DNA from: Rothia nasimurium
GTDB taxonomy: Bacteria; Actinomycetota; Actinomycetes; Actinomycetales; Micrococcaceae
Assembly (NCBI RefSeq): GCF_004569295.1
Contig: NZ_SPQC01000005.1
Coordinates: 1-64,000, forward strand
Length of the DNA: 64,000 nt
Reading direction: 5' to 3'
Shown here: one piece after another, positions 52,721 to 62,214 of the stretch
Position numbering within the stretch: position 1 is the first letter of the stretch
Layout of the letters: every line of letters begins with the position of its first letter
Program-made: the position numbers and the translations under genes
Notes under the pieces: generated by a model
Seen by the model: only the letters and a program-made list of their open reading frames with translations
Databases searched by the model: none
Told to the model about the DNA's origin: nothing

Positions 52721-53838
52721 TAGAAGACACCTCCATTGCTCAGCAGCCAGTCACCGTAGAAGATGCCCAGGGCCACTGCCACGAACAGGTCAGCCAGAAT
52801 CCAGAAGCGGATGACAACGTTGACTTCGGTCCAGCCCTTGAGCTCAAAGTGGTGCTGCAGGGGTGCCATACGGAAGATGCGCTTACCGCCACTCATCTTG
52901 AAGTAGCCCACCTGCAGGATGACGGAGATGGCAATTATGACGAAGAGGCCAGCGATGATGGGGAGCAACATCTGGGTGCGGGTGATGATAGCGAAAGCAG
53001 CTAGCGCACCGCCCAGGCCCAGGGAGCCGGTATCGCCCATGAAGATGGTGGCCGGTGAGGTGTTCCACCAGAGGAAGCCGGTCAGGGCACCAATCAGGGA
53101 GGCAGCCAGCATAGCCATTTGCCCTGAATCAGGTACCTCGTAGCAGACGTTATCGAGGGAGACGGGGGCGCATAGGTGCTGCTGCTGCCACATAGAAATT
53201 AGCAGGTAGCCGCTGAAGACCATGATGGCGGCACCGGTTGCCAGGCCGTCCAGGCCATCGGTGAGGTTCACAGCGTTTGTCGTAGCGGTAGCAATCAGGT
53301 TGGCCCAGATGATGAAGAGGATGATACCCACCACGGGCCCGGCAAAGGCCAGGTCGAGCCAGGAGATATCGCGGGTGAAAGAGAGATTGAAGGAGGCAGG
53401 TGACCAGCCGCGTTCGTCCTTAATCAGCAGGGCGCCCACGGCAAAGAGGGTACCAATCAGCCCCTGGAGCATAATCTTGCCCTTGGGGGTCAGGCCCTCA
53501 CTCTGCTTCTTCCAAATCTTCTGGAAGTCATCGATGAAGCCAACGCCCGCCATGCCCAGCATAAGGAACATTGCCAGCAGCACCGAGGCCGACGGGGCCA
53601 GGGTGGTGCCGGTGAGCAGGGCTGAGAGACCCAGTGCCAGGAAGAAGCCGAGGACGGTTGCTGCCATCATCATGACGCCGCCCATGGTGGGGGTGCCCCG
53701 CTTGGTCTGGTGTGAGGTGGGGCCGTCTTCGCGGATGAACTGGCCGAACTGCTGCTTCACCAACCATTTGGTGTAGAGCGGGGTTCCGGCAATCGAGATG
53801 ATCAGGCCGAAAGCGGCAGCCAACAGGATGGAAATCAT
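52720..53838 (-). CDS. mraY: Phospho-MurNAc-pentapeptide transferase
   Basis: A 372-residue, ten-helix membrane enzyme making lipid I on undecaprenyl phosphate. Motifs: GTPTMGGVMM, LGFIDDFQK-type IDDFQKIWKK, NLTDGLDGLATG, FMGDTGSLGLGG and RMAPLQHHFELKGWTE, with all the catalytic Asp and His positions. Start ATG 53838. Tightly packed with murD. Confidence 0.97.
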   Translation of the reverse strand: MISILLAAAFGLIISIAGTPLYTKWLVKQQFGQFIREDGPTSHQTKRGTPTMGGVMMMAATVLGFFLALGLSALLTGTTLAPSASVLLAMFLMLGMAGVGFIDDFQKIWKKQSEGLTPKGKIMLQGLIGTLFAVGALLIKDERGWSPASFNLSFTRDISWLDLAFAGPVVGIILFIIWANLIATATTNAVNLTDGLDGLATGAAIMVFSGYLLISMWQQQHLCAPVSLDNVCYEVPDSGQMAMLAASLIGALTGFLWWNTSPATIFMGDTGSLGLGGALAAFAIITRTQMLLPIIAGLFVIIAISVILQVGYFKMSGGKRIFRMAPLQHHFELKGWTEVNVVIRFWILADLFVAVALGIFYGDWLLSNGGVF

Positions 53839-53859
53839 GTGGTGTCTGTGCCTTCCCGG

Positions 53860-55455
53860 TTATGAGTTATCTGTGGTCTTGGCGGCAGCATCGGGCTGGG
53901 CGCCACTGTCTGAGTTTAGTGCCTGAACAAAGTCACCGGCGCTTAACCAGGGCTGTGATTGCCCACTATCACCTTCATTGTGAGTGAGGTTGCCCTCATA
54001 GTCAGCAACTTTTTGGCCGAGAAGGCCCAGGCCAGCCCCGTTTGAGGACTTGAAGAGGACGATATCGCCCGGTTCTAGGGCGCCGCGCAGGAGTTCGAAG
54101 GCTTCCTCGGTGCTGGCAACCCAGGTTGCCTCACTGCCCCAGGAGCCTTCCAGGTGGGCGGTGTTGTAGATGGGCTTGGCGATGTCGCCTACGGCAATGA
54201 GCTTAGAAATGTTGAGGCGTACTGCCAGCTGGCCTATGCGGTCGTGTTCGGTCAGGGTCTGGTCGCCCAGTTCTAGCATGGCACCGAGCACGGCCCAGGT
54301 GCGGTTGGTGGAGGGTTGACGGCCCAGCTGGGCCAGGGTCTGCAGGGCAGCGGTCATGGACTCGGGGTTGGCGTTGTAGGCATCGTTAATGACGGTCACG
54401 CCGTCGGCCCGGTCGGTACGCTGCATACGCCACTTGGAGGCTGCCCCAGCGGTGTTGAGCTGCTGGGCAATGCGGTCGGGGGCGATTCCTACCTGGTAGG
54501 CAACGGTGGCTGCCGCCAGAAGGTTGTAGACGTGGTGTTCACCGATGAGCTGGGAGCTAATTTCGTAGGCCTGCCCGTCGGGGAAGGTCAGGGTGAAAAC
54601 GGGTTTGCCTTCATCGGTGGTGGTGAGCTTGGACGCGGTGATGCGGTTTTCTGCCACGCCGGGGTTAGCGGTGTGGGTTAGTTCCGCTTCGCGTCCTTCA
54701 ACGCCGAAGTAGGTGACGGGGGTGGACGCCCGGTTCAGCATGCGCCTCACCCGGTAGTCATCGATGTTCAGGCCCAGGCCCAGGCGGACGCCCTCGGCCA
54801 TCTCGCCCTTGGTCGCTTCGATATTATCGACGCCACCAAACTCACCGGCGTGGGCGGTGCCCACTTTGAGCACAACCCCGTAGTCCGGGGAAATCATGTC
54901 TGTCAGGTACTTGATGTTACCTACTCGGTCAGCGCCCATCTCAATGACCAGATACTTGGTGTCTTCTTCGGCCCGGAAAACGGTCAGCGGTACGCCGACT
55001 TCACCGTTGAAGGAGCCGATGGGAGCTACGGTCTTGCCCTCTGCACCGAAGATGGCGGCCAGCAGATCCTTGGTGGTGGTCTTACCCGCAGAACCGGTAA
55101 TGCCCACGACCATCACGTCGCCGCGCTCACGCAGACGGGCCACGATGTAGGCGGCCAGACGGCCCATAGCCAGCACAACGTCGTCTACCAGAATTGAGGG
55201 GTAGAGCTTACCGGCGGCGTCCTGAACCTCACGTTCAACAAGAGATAGAGAGGCCCCCTGCTCGAAGGCGGCGGGTAGGAAGTTATGGCCGTCCGTTACC
55301 TCACCGGGCTTAGCGATAAAGAGGCAGCCGGGGCCGACCTCACGGGAGTCAGCGGTAGCAGAAGTGCAGGTCAGGGCAGAAGCACCGGTGGAGTCTAGGC
55401 CCAGCAGGGTACCCGCTACAGCTTCTTCAATCTCAAGCGCTGAAAGTTCAATCAT
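53860..55455 (-). CDS. murF: UDP-MurNAc-tripeptide-D-Ala-D-Ala ligase
   Basis: A 531-residue Mur ligase closing the cytoplasmic pathway by adding D-alanyl-D-alanine. N-terminal ATADSREVGPGCLFIAKPG, ATP loop VVGITGSAGKTTTKDLL, NVGKAHAGEFGG-type VLKVGTAHAGEFGG, and VINDAYNANPESMTAAL. The last 40 residues are an Asp/Ser/Gln-rich extension. Start ATG 55455 with AAAGGT; 15 bases after the murE stop. Confidence 0.97.
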   Translation of the reverse strand: MIELSALEIEEAVAGTLLGLDSTGASALTCTSATADSREVGPGCLFIAKPGEVTDGHNFLPAAFEQGASLSLVEREVQDAAGKLYPSILVDDVVLAMGRLAAYIVARLRERGDVMVVGITGSAGKTTTKDLLAAIFGAEGKTVAPIGSFNGEVGVPLTVFRAEEDTKYLVIEMGADRVGNIKYLTDMISPDYGVVLKVGTAHAGEFGGVDNIEATKGEMAEGVRLGLGLNIDDYRVRRMLNRASTPVTYFGVEGREAELTHTANPGVAENRITASKLTTTDEGKPVFTLTFPDGQAYEISSQLIGEHHVYNLLAAATVAYQVGIAPDRIAQQLNTAGAASKWRMQRTDRADGVTVINDAYNANPESMTAALQTLAQLGRQPSTNRTWAVLGAMLELGDQTLTEHDRIGQLAVRLNISKLIAVGDIAKPIYNTAHLEGSWGSEATWVASTEEAFELLRGALEPGDIVLFKSSNGAGLGLLGQKVADYEGNLTHNEGDSGQSQPWLSAGDFVQALNSDSGAQPDAAAKTTDNS

Positions 55456-55470
55456 AGGTTTACCTTTAGG

Positions 55471-57168
55471 TTACTTCTGGTGGTTCTGGTAGGCCGGGAG
55501 CACACTAAAACCGGCAGCCTGAAGGGCGCGGGCGGTCTCTACCCGGTCGTCAAGGTCAATATCGGTACCGGCAACGTCCTGGGCTACCTCGTGGCCGCGG
55601 CCAGCGACCAGAATCGAGTCCTTGGGGCCGGCCAGGGCGATAGCTTCATCAATGGCAGCGGCACGGGGCACAATGTTAAGCACCCGGTGGACGCGGGCAC
55701 CGGCTTCAAGAGCCGCGAGAGCACCGGCCTCAACAGCCTCGCGGATGGGGGCAGGGTCTTCGCCGTGGGGATCATCGTCGGTGACCACCACGATATCGGC
55801 GTAGGTAGCCGCGATTTCGCCCATAAGAGGGCGCTTGGTCTGGTCGCGTTCACCGGTTGCACCAAAAACGATAATGACCTTGCCGTCCGCATCAGCAGGC
55901 TCAATTGCCTCAAGGGCACGTTTGAGGGCATCGGGATTGTGGGCGAAGTCCACCAGGGCAGTGGGTTCGGTGGAAATCAGCTGCATGCGGCCGGGGACAA
56001 CGGGGGTCAGGGTCTCGGTGCGGGCTAGCACTTCAGTGATGCGGTCGCGCTCTAGCCCGTCGCGGGCGCTCTCAAAGACCATTACGGCAGCTAAGGCAGC
56101 GTTCGAGACGTTGAAATCTGCCGGGAGTAAGGTGGCGCTGGGCAGTTCAAAACCGTCGCCACGGCGCAGGGTAAAGGAGTGGCCGATACCGGAGGAGCGC
56201 TCTACCTGCACCAGAGCCCAGTCCTGGGCAGCAAGGGAGGTGAGAGCGTCCGCCCCCGGCTCGTAGCCGGCACCGAAGTTGGTATAGAGGCGCACCACGG
56301 CGCGGGCTCCCAGGGCCTGAACCGCGCGCTCTGCCATGGCAAGGCCCCAGCGGTCGTCGGCGGTAATGACGGCGCGGCGGGTACGGGCCGGGGTGAAGAG
56401 CTCGGCCTTGGAGTCAAAATAGCTCTCCATGGTGCCGTGCAGGTCTAGGTGGTCCTGGGTGAGGTTGGTAAAGCCCGCAATGTCGTAGCGGATGCCATCG
56501 ACGCGGCGGTAGTCCAGGGCGTGGGATGACACCTCCATCGCTGCACTGGTAATACCCTGCTCACGCATCAGGGCAATGAGGGAGTGCACATGGGGGGACT
56601 CGGGAGTGGTGAGCTTAGAGGGAATAGCCTGGCCACCGGCAAGAATCTCGATGGTACCAATCAGGCCGGTAGTGTGGCCCAGGGCCTGCATGATCGAGTT
56701 GGTCATGTAGGTAGTGGTGGTCTTGCCGTTGGTGCCGGTCACCGCAAAGAGACGGGGCGCTCCCCCACTACTGGGCTGGGAGGCATAGATACGGGCAGAG
56801 AGCGGGCCAACAGCAGCTCGCACCTGGTCGGTAGTAACCATGCCCAGGCCCTCGGGAAGGCCCAGCTCGCGCACAATCTCAAGGCCCGCTTCGTCGGTCA
56901 GCAGGGCGGATGCCCCCAGCTCGATTGCTGCAGGAAGGAAGGAGGCACCGTGGGCCTTTGCTCCGCCCAGGGCAACATAGAGGTCACCGGGCTGCACTTC
57001 GCGGGAGTCCATGGTAATACCGGTGATAGGGCGGGCGGACGCCTGCACCAGCTGGGCCGCTAACCCAACCTCGGCCAGCCAGTCGGCAACCTCAGCGCAG
57101 GTGCGCTCGGTAACCTGACGGGGGCGCAAGGTCTGGGCGCTGCCATCAAGTGCTCGGTTTTCTGTCAC
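55471..57168 (-). CDS. murE: UDP-MurNAc-dipeptide ligase MurE, likely lysine-type
   Basis: A 565-residue Mur ligase adding the third stem residue. N-terminal TMDSREVQPGDLYVALGG, ATP loop AVTGTNGKTTTTYM, carboxylated-lysine region NLTQDHLDLHGTMESYFDSKAELF, and ALVDFAHNPDALKRAL. The third-residue motif, about residue 465, reads DDPHGEDP; diaminopimelate enzymes have DNPR here, so lysine is the likely substrate. Start GTG 57168 with GGAGGG, in preference to an in-frame TTG at 57183. Confidence 0.96.
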   Translation of the reverse strand: MTENRALDGSAQTLRPRQVTERTCAEVADWLAEVGLAAQLVQASARPITGITMDSREVQPGDLYVALGGAKAHGASFLPAAIELGASALLTDEAGLEIVRELGLPEGLGMVTTDQVRAAVGPLSARIYASQPSSGGAPRLFAVTGTNGKTTTTYMTNSIMQALGHTTGLIGTIEILAGGQAIPSKLTTPESPHVHSLIALMREQGITSAAMEVSSHALDYRRVDGIRYDIAGFTNLTQDHLDLHGTMESYFDSKAELFTPARTRRAVITADDRWGLAMAERAVQALGARAVVRLYTNFGAGYEPGADALTSLAAQDWALVQVERSSGIGHSFTLRRGDGFELPSATLLPADFNVSNAALAAVMVFESARDGLERDRITEVLARTETLTPVVPGRMQLISTEPTALVDFAHNPDALKRALEAIEPADADGKVIIVFGATGERDQTKRPLMGEIAATYADIVVVTDDDPHGEDPAPIREAVEAGALAALEAGARVHRVLNIVPRAAAIDEAIALAGPKDSILVAGRGHEVAQDVAGTDIDLDDRVETARALQAAGFSVLPAYQNHQK

Positions 57169-57237
57169 GGGCTTTCCCTCCAATGGGCGGTCTATGTCAA
57201 GGTGCGCTGTGCGGCGCGAGTGCTAATAGGGTCTACT

Positions 57238-59088
57238 TTAGCCGTTTTCGTCGTGGCCCTCAGCGAACTTAGGGGTCTCTTGCGGCTCGGTAGTGGAGCG
57301 CGGCACATTGTAGATGTGCAGGGTTTTCTCCATAATCTCCGCGAACTGGGCCGTAGTGTTGGCCAGGCCAACAGCCGATGCCGTGGTCTGCGGACGGTGC
57401 ATGGTTACCGAGACCAGGAAGCGAGGGTTCTCGGTAGGAGCAACCCCCACAAAAGAGGTAGTCCAGCCGTCATAGGTGCTAGAACCTTCACCCACGTTTT
57501 CTGCGGTACCGGTCTTACCAGCAACCCGGTAACCGTTAATCTGGGCCCCCTTAGCGCCACCCTGGTAGACCACAGCTTCCATCACCTGCAAAGTCTTACG
57601 AGCTGTTTCCTCACTCACCATGCGGGTACCTTCATCGCCCTCGCGGACTTCCTCGGTGCCGTCCGCATCAATCACAGCATCAACGATTCGGGGCTTGAGC
57701 ATAACCCCCTTATTCGCCACAGCCTGGAAAATCATTGAGGTCTGCAAGGCCGACTGGGCAACGCCCTGGCCAAAGAGAACCGTATACTGCTGGCGGATAT
57801 CCCAGTCCCGCCAGTCACTGACCAAGCCCTGGGACTCACCGGTCAGCTCAATACCGGTGAACTCCCCCATGCCAAACTTCTTAAGCCAGTTGTAGCGCTG
57901 CTCCTTGGTGAGCTTGCTGCCCATCATGACGGTACCGGTGTTCATCGAGTCAGCAATAATACCGGCAACAGTGCGCTTCTGGGCGGGGTGCACGAAAGCA
58001 TCGGTGATGGTCTGCTGGTCAATTTCGAGCTCAGCAGGCACATCGTAAACGGTCTCAGGTTCAGCAATACCCTCTTCAAAGACGGCCGCGGTGGTCAAAA
58101 TCTTCTCGGTAGAGCCAGGCTCAAAGACCTGGGTAATAGCGCGGGGGTTCATATCGGCCAGCTCAAAACGCTCAGCACCGGGGTCCATCGTCGAAGAATC
58201 TGCCAGGGCCAGAATTGAGCCGTCACGCACGTCCATCACAATGGCCGTACCCCACTCAGCCTTCAACTCCTCAGCACGGGCCTTGACCACCTGCTGGGCA
58301 AAGTACTGCACGTCCTGGTTAATGGTCAGACGCACGCTCTTACCGTCCTGGGCAGGGATATTCTGCTCGTCCCCAATAGGGATGCGGACGCCATCGGCTG
58401 AAATTTCGTAGATACGTTCACCGTCAATACCGGCTAGGTGCTCCCCCATGGTACGTTCGATACCCACCGAGTTGTTCACCTGGCGGGTCTCGCCGCTGGT
58501 ACCGTCCACGGCTTCTTCAATAACGCTAAAGCGGCCCACCACCGAGCCACCCACCTGGCCGTTGGGGTACTTACGGTCAGACAGAATCTCCCCGTAGATA
58601 TAGGGAGCGCCCAGGGCATCTACCTTGTTATAGATCGCAGGAGTGACGTTCTCCTTCACGATCTTGTATTTGAGGTCGCCATCGAGCGCCGCCTTCACAT
58701 CGGCGTCGCTCATTTCAAGAATGTCGGCCAGCTCATACACCAGCTCGGTGGGGGTCACCTCAACCGGGTCACGGCTTTCCTCGGTGTAGCGTTTAAAATT
58801 CGCCACGGCAGACTGATCAACGGTGATGTTGTACCGCTGCACACTGCGCGCCAGCACGTTGCCGTTGATATCGAGAATCTCCCCGCGCAGGGCCGGGATG
58901 GTCTGCTTACGGGTACGCTGGGCCTTAGCAGCGTCGGCTAGACCGTTCGGGTCAAGACCCTGCACCCAGGCAAGACGCAGGCCCACGACGCCCAGACCAC
59001 CGATACCCAGGGTACCCGCGATAAAGCCTCGCCGCCCAACGGTGCGTTTGATGCCCTGTACGGGTTCGTTCTGCTCAGTGCCGCTCAT
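57238..59088 (-). CDS. ftsI: Septal penicillin-binding protein (FtsI/PBP3, class B)
   Basis: A 616-residue class B transpeptidase that crosslinks septal wall with FtsW. Active-site motifs: Ser326-x-x-Lys329 (STEK), Ser381-Met-Asn383 (SxN) and Lys525-Thr-Gly (KTG). One N-terminal helix near residues 18-40, preceded by RRGFIAGTLGIGG, which looks like a twin-arginine start. The pedestal region begins near IPALRGEILDINGNVLA. No PASTA repeats. It sits between ftsL and murE. Confidence 0.95.
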   Translation of the reverse strand: MSGTEQNEPVQGIKRTVGRRGFIAGTLGIGGLGVVGLRLAWVQGLDPNGLADAAKAQRTRKQTIPALRGEILDINGNVLARSVQRYNITVDQSAVANFKRYTEESRDPVEVTPTELVYELADILEMSDADVKAALDGDLKYKIVKENVTPAIYNKVDALGAPYIYGEILSDRKYPNGQVGGSVVGRFSVIEEAVDGTSGETRQVNNSVGIERTMGEHLAGIDGERIYEISADGVRIPIGDEQNIPAQDGKSVRLTINQDVQYFAQQVVKARAEELKAEWGTAIVMDVRDGSILALADSSTMDPGAERFELADMNPRAITQVFEPGSTEKILTTAAVFEEGIAEPETVYDVPAELEIDQQTITDAFVHPAQKRTVAGIIADSMNTGTVMMGSKLTKEQRYNWLKKFGMGEFTGIELTGESQGLVSDWRDWDIRQQYTVLFGQGVAQSALQTSMIFQAVANKGVMLKPRIVDAVIDADGTEEVREGDEGTRMVSEETARKTLQVMEAVVYQGGAKGAQINGYRVAGKTGTAENVGEGSSTYDGWTTSFVGVAPTENPRFLVSVTMHRPQTTASAVGLANTTAQFAEIMEKTLHIYNVPRSTTEPQETPKFAEGHDENG

Positions 59089-59213
59089 CGTCCCCTATTT
59101 CTCTTCCGCTGTGGTTCACTCTTTACTGTGGCCCGCGCGCCGCGCGGTAGGCCCGCTAGCCCATAAGGCGAACAGGTGCCCGCCACCAGGGCAGGCACCG
59201 TATCACGCGCTTG

Positions 59214-59897
59214 CTATTGACCGCCTGTGCTCGCCGCAGCGGACGGCTGGGCTGAGGTCTGGGCCGCGGTTGAGGCGCTGGCAGGAGCTGAGGCCTGGGC
59301 GCTCGCTGAAGCGGCAGCGCTGGCTGATGCTTCTGCTGAGGCCTTGGCTTCGGATTCTTCCTTCTTGCGCTGTTCCTCGGCCCGGGCGCTGGCCTCTTCG
59401 TAGGCCTGGGTATCGGCCAGGGCAGGGGGTGCAATCAGGTTCTTTGTTGCTGCTTCGCCTTCAACAGCGGCCAGGGGGGTGCCGGTGATTTCACCGGTTT
59501 GCAGGTCAAGGGTGGCCTGGCTAGAGGCAGCTACCAGCCCTAGCTGGCTTGCGCGGATAGCCAGATCCTGGGGGGCCTGGTGGAATTCGATTTCCTGGGC
59601 CAGGGCCTCATTCTGCTGGATTAGGGCCTGCTCTTGAGCACGTAGCTCAACCAGGTCGTACTGGCGGGAGGCCATGACGATGCTCAGCACCAGCACGGTG
59701 AGCAGGGCGACGAGCATGGCGCCCAGGGCCACGAAGACGCGCCAGCGGTTGGAGGTAGCGCGCAGGGCCCGGGAGCGTGAGAGTGGACGGCGGGCGGGGG
59801 CTGCTTCTTGGGGTTCATCGCGCACCACAGACAGGCGGGGCTTGTTCAGCTGCCCGCCCTCGTCGGTTGAGGTAGGGAAACGGGGTTCCGCGCTCAT
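59214..59897 (-). CDS. ftsL: FtsL-like cell division protein
   Basis: A 227-residue bitopic protein between rsmH and ftsI, the FtsL place. About 50 basic, polar residues, a helix near 53-75 ([22 protein letters not shown]), a short heptad-type coil ([24 protein letters not shown]) and [19 protein letters not shown]. The last 80 residues are almost only Ala/Ser/Gln/Thr (periplasmic, low-complexity). It overlaps the rsmH stop by four bases (ATGA). Named by position and form, since FtsL sequences diverge. Confidence 0.8.
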   Translation of the reverse strand: MSAEPRFPTSTDEGGQLNKPRLSVVRDEPQEAAPARRPLSRSRALRATSNRWRVFVALGAMLVALLTVLVLSIVMASRQYDLVELRAQEQALIQQNEALAQEIEFHQAPQDLAIRASQLGLVAASSQATLDLQTGEITGTPLAAVEGEAATKNLIAPPALADTQAYEEASARAEEQRKKEESEAKASAEASASAAASASAQASAPASASTAAQTSAQPSAAASTGGQ

Positions 59898-60889
59898 CGT
59901 GTTGCCTTTGGTGTCTTGATTTTTTCTGCTGCCCTCAGTTTTGCGGACGCCGCCCGCGAATTCTCTTCAATCTCCTGCTCGGTGGGGGGTTCAGCACCGC
60001 GGGTGATGATTTTGAGTTCGGGTTTGTGTTCTTCGAGCTCAACGGGAAAACCCTTGGGGGCGCTGGAGGTGGCCCGGGCGGTGAAGGCTCGTTTGACGAT
60101 TTTGTCTTCGAGGCTGTGGTAGCTCATGGCCACGCAGCGTCCGCCCAGGTTGAGGGCGTCGATTGCTGCCGGTATGGCACGCTCTAGGGCATCGAGTTCG
60201 TGGTTGACCTCGATGCGCAGGGCCTGGAAGGTGCGCTTGGCGGGGTGCCCGCCCTTGCGCTGGGCGGCTACGGGTACGGCCTGCTGAATTACTTTGACCA
60301 GCTGGCCGGTCGTTTCAAAAGGACGCTCGGTGCGGGCCGCTACGATACGGGAGGCAATGCGGGCTGCGAATTTTTCTTCACCCCACTGGCGGATGATGCG
60401 GCGCAGCTCTGCTTCTTCGTAGGTGTTGACCACGATAGCGGCGGTGAGTTCCTCGGTGTTGTCCATGCGCATATCGAGCGGGGCGTCGTAGGAGTAGGCG
60501 AAGCCGCGTTCGCGTTCATCGAGCTGCATGGAGGACACGCCCAGGTCAAAGAGCACGCCGTCGACCTGGGTGACGCCGGCTTCTGCCATAGCGCGGGGGA
60601 TCTCGTCGTACACGGCATGTACGGGGATGAAGCGGTCCCCGAAGCGGGCCAGGCGCTCACCGGCGAGTTTGTGGGCTATGAGGTCCCGGTCGATACCGAT
60701 GAGGGTGAGGTCTTCGAAGCGCTCAAGCATGGCTTCAGAATGGCCGCCCATGCCCAGGGTTCCGTCGATGACGACGGCGCCGGGGCGGGAAATTGCGGAC
60801 GCGAGGAGGTCGAGGCAGCGGTCAAGCATGACCGGCACGTGCCTGTCTTTGGCATCCTTGCCGGGTGAGAGGTTCTCTACCTGAGTCAA
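59894..60889 (-). CDS. rsmH: 16S rRNA (cytosine-1402-N4) methyltransferase
   Basis: A 331-residue SAM methyltransferase (MraW). [30 protein letters not shown] (SAM site), [62 protein letters not shown], and [14 protein letters not shown]. Starts at TTG 60889 with AGGAG eight bases upstream, an uncommon start codon. It follows mraZ by 47 bases. Confidence 0.96.
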   Translation of the reverse strand: MTQVENLSPGKDAKDRHVPVMLDRCLDLLASAISRPGAVVIDGTLGMGGHSEAMLERFEDLTLIGIDRDLIAHKLAGERLARFGDRFIPVHAVYDEIPRAMAEAGVTQVDGVLFDLGVSSMQLDERERGFAYSYDAPLDMRMDNTEELTAAIVVNTYEEAELRRIIRQWGEEKFAARIASRIVAARTERPFETTGQLVKVIQQAVPVAAQRKGGHPAKRTFQALRIEVNHELDALERAIPAAIDALNLGGRCVAMSYHSLEDKIVKRAFTARATSSAPKGFPVELEEHKPELKIITRGAEPPTEQEIEENSRAASAKLRAAEKIKTPKATR

Positions 60890-60936
60890 GGGGTGCTCCT
60901 CGCGTTGGTGGTTTTGTGGTCCGCTGTCTTTTGGGG

Positions 60937-61371
60937 TTAGAGCATGAGCCCTGGCAGGATCTCATCGTCGGTGCCGGAGAAGGCTTCTTCCTGTTCCTTC
61001 AGGTAGGCCTCCCAGGCTTCGGTGCTCCATATTTCTGCTCGTGAGCCTGCGCCGATGACCGTGAGGTCTTTTTCTAGCCCAGCGTAGTCTCTGAGGTTTT
61101 GAGGTATGGTGATTCGCCCCTGCTTATCGGGTACCTCGTCGGAGGCGCCCGATAGAAAAACTCGGATGTAGTCTCGCGCCTGCTTTGACGACAGCGGAGC
61201 TGTGCGCAACTGTTCGTGGATGCGCTCAAACTCGGTCATGGTAAAGACGTAGAGGCAGCGCTCCTGCCCGCGGGTAAGCACTAGACCTGCTTCTAGTTGC
61301 TCGCGAAATTTCGCGGGAAGAATCAGGCGCCCCTTGGCGTCCAGACGCGGGGTGTGGGTTCCAAGGAACAT
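60937..61371 (-). CDS. mraZ: Transcriptional regulator MraZ
   Basis: A 144-residue ring-forming regulator of the dcw operon. Two AbrB-like swapped-hairpin repeats: [26 protein letters not shown] and [20 protein letters not shown]. Start ATG 61371; an in-frame codon at 61413 would add 14 Gly/Thr residues and is not supported. It binds repeated boxes upstream of itself; a good candidate lies at 61445-61470. Confidence 0.97.
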   Translation of the reverse strand: MFLGTHTPRLDAKGRLILPAKFREQLEAGLVLTRGQERCLYVFTMTEFERIHEQLRTAPLSSKQARDYIRVFLSGASDEVPDKQGRITIPQNLRDYAGLEKDLTVIGAGSRAEIWSTEAWEAYLKEQEEAFSGTDDEILPGLML

Positions 61372-61444
61372 GGCACCACCGCCTCTACCTGTCGTCTGTG
61401 CTTCCCCCAGCAAGAGGGAAACTACACCAGTGTTGTTCTATCTC

Positions 61445-61470
61445 CTCCACTTTACTCCACTATGCCCCAC
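61445..61470 (-). promoter_or_regulatory. Candidate MraZ operator
   Basis: On the minus strand, GTGGGG, GTGGAG and GTGGAG start exactly ten bases apart (plus-strand positions 61465-61470, 61455-61460, 61445-61450). This is the direct-repeat spacing known for MraZ boxes. The mraZ ATG is 74 bases downstream; a TAGTTT at 61419-61424 could be the -10. Confidence 0.7.
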
Positions 61471-61619
61471 CGAATGTACCAAATACGGAATTTTTACCGG
61501 GTTTTTGAGTGTTTTCACACGGAATGTGACGGTTGCAACCGATTCTGCCACAGAGGACTCAGCTCGAACCCTTTCACCGAGGCCAGCCCGCCGCTCCGTA
61601 TATAACTTTGGAGGCATAC

Positions 61620-61650
61620 AAAAAAACCGCCCGGCACAAACCGGGCGGTT
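61620..61650 (-). terminator. Rho-independent terminator of the DUF3040 gene
   Basis: A perfect stem AACCGCCCGG with CCGGGCGGTT (61625-61650) followed on the minus strand by seven T. It separates the DUF3040 gene from the mraZ promoter region. Confidence 0.9.
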
Positions 61651-61673
61651 AATTTATAGGGGTGGGAAGGGGG

Positions 61674-62072
61674 CTAGAAACGGGAGCCACCTTGGCGTTC
61701 GTCCCACTTATTTTCGAGGTTCTGCATGAAGCGGGAATTGCCCTTAGCTTTTGAGGGGGCTGGGCGGGCGGACGCTCCACCACCGGTAGCTTTCGCGCCC
61801 TTGGGGGCGGTGGTGGCAAAGTAGACTCCGGCAGCTGCTAGCACGAAGCCAAGAACGCCCAGAAGAATAATCTTGGTGGATACCCCGGCAATAATAACGC
61901 CCAGGCCAACAACGGCAGCAAGGGCACCAATGACCAGGTTACGGGGAGATAAGGTAACAGCGGGAGCCACCAGGGGCTGAGGGCCGGTCATGGTTGACGC
62001 GAAGGCGGGGTCTTCGTTGAGCTGCTTTTCGAGCTGGGCAAGAAGTTCCTGTTCCCGTTCTGAAAGCGCCAT
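61674..62072 (-). CDS. DUF3040 membrane protein
   Basis: A 132-residue DUF3040 protein: charged N-terminal helix LSEREQELLAQLEKQLNEDPAFA (the family's hallmark), two membrane helices at about residues 44-64 and 68-86, and an Ala/Lys/Gly-rich basic tail. The family is actinobacterial and is usually placed next to mraZ; its function is not known. ATG 62072 with GGAGAC. Confidence 0.9.
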   Translation of the reverse strand: MALSEREQELLAQLEKQLNEDPAFASTMTGPQPLVAPAVTLSPRNLVIGALAAVVGLGVIIAGVSTKIILLGVLGFVLAAAGVYFATTAPKGAKATGGGASARPAPSKAKGNSRFMQNLENKWDERQGGSRF

Positions 62073-62214
62073 GGTGTCTCCTTAGCTTGTGCGGTGAGCC
62101 TGAACGCGCAGGTGGGGCGAGCAGCCCGTACGCGAGCGCGCGTTAGGTTGTCTACTCATCTTACCGGTAGCTCTTGGGTGCAGCCTAGACGCTCCCTGAA
62201 AATGACCTCTCATT

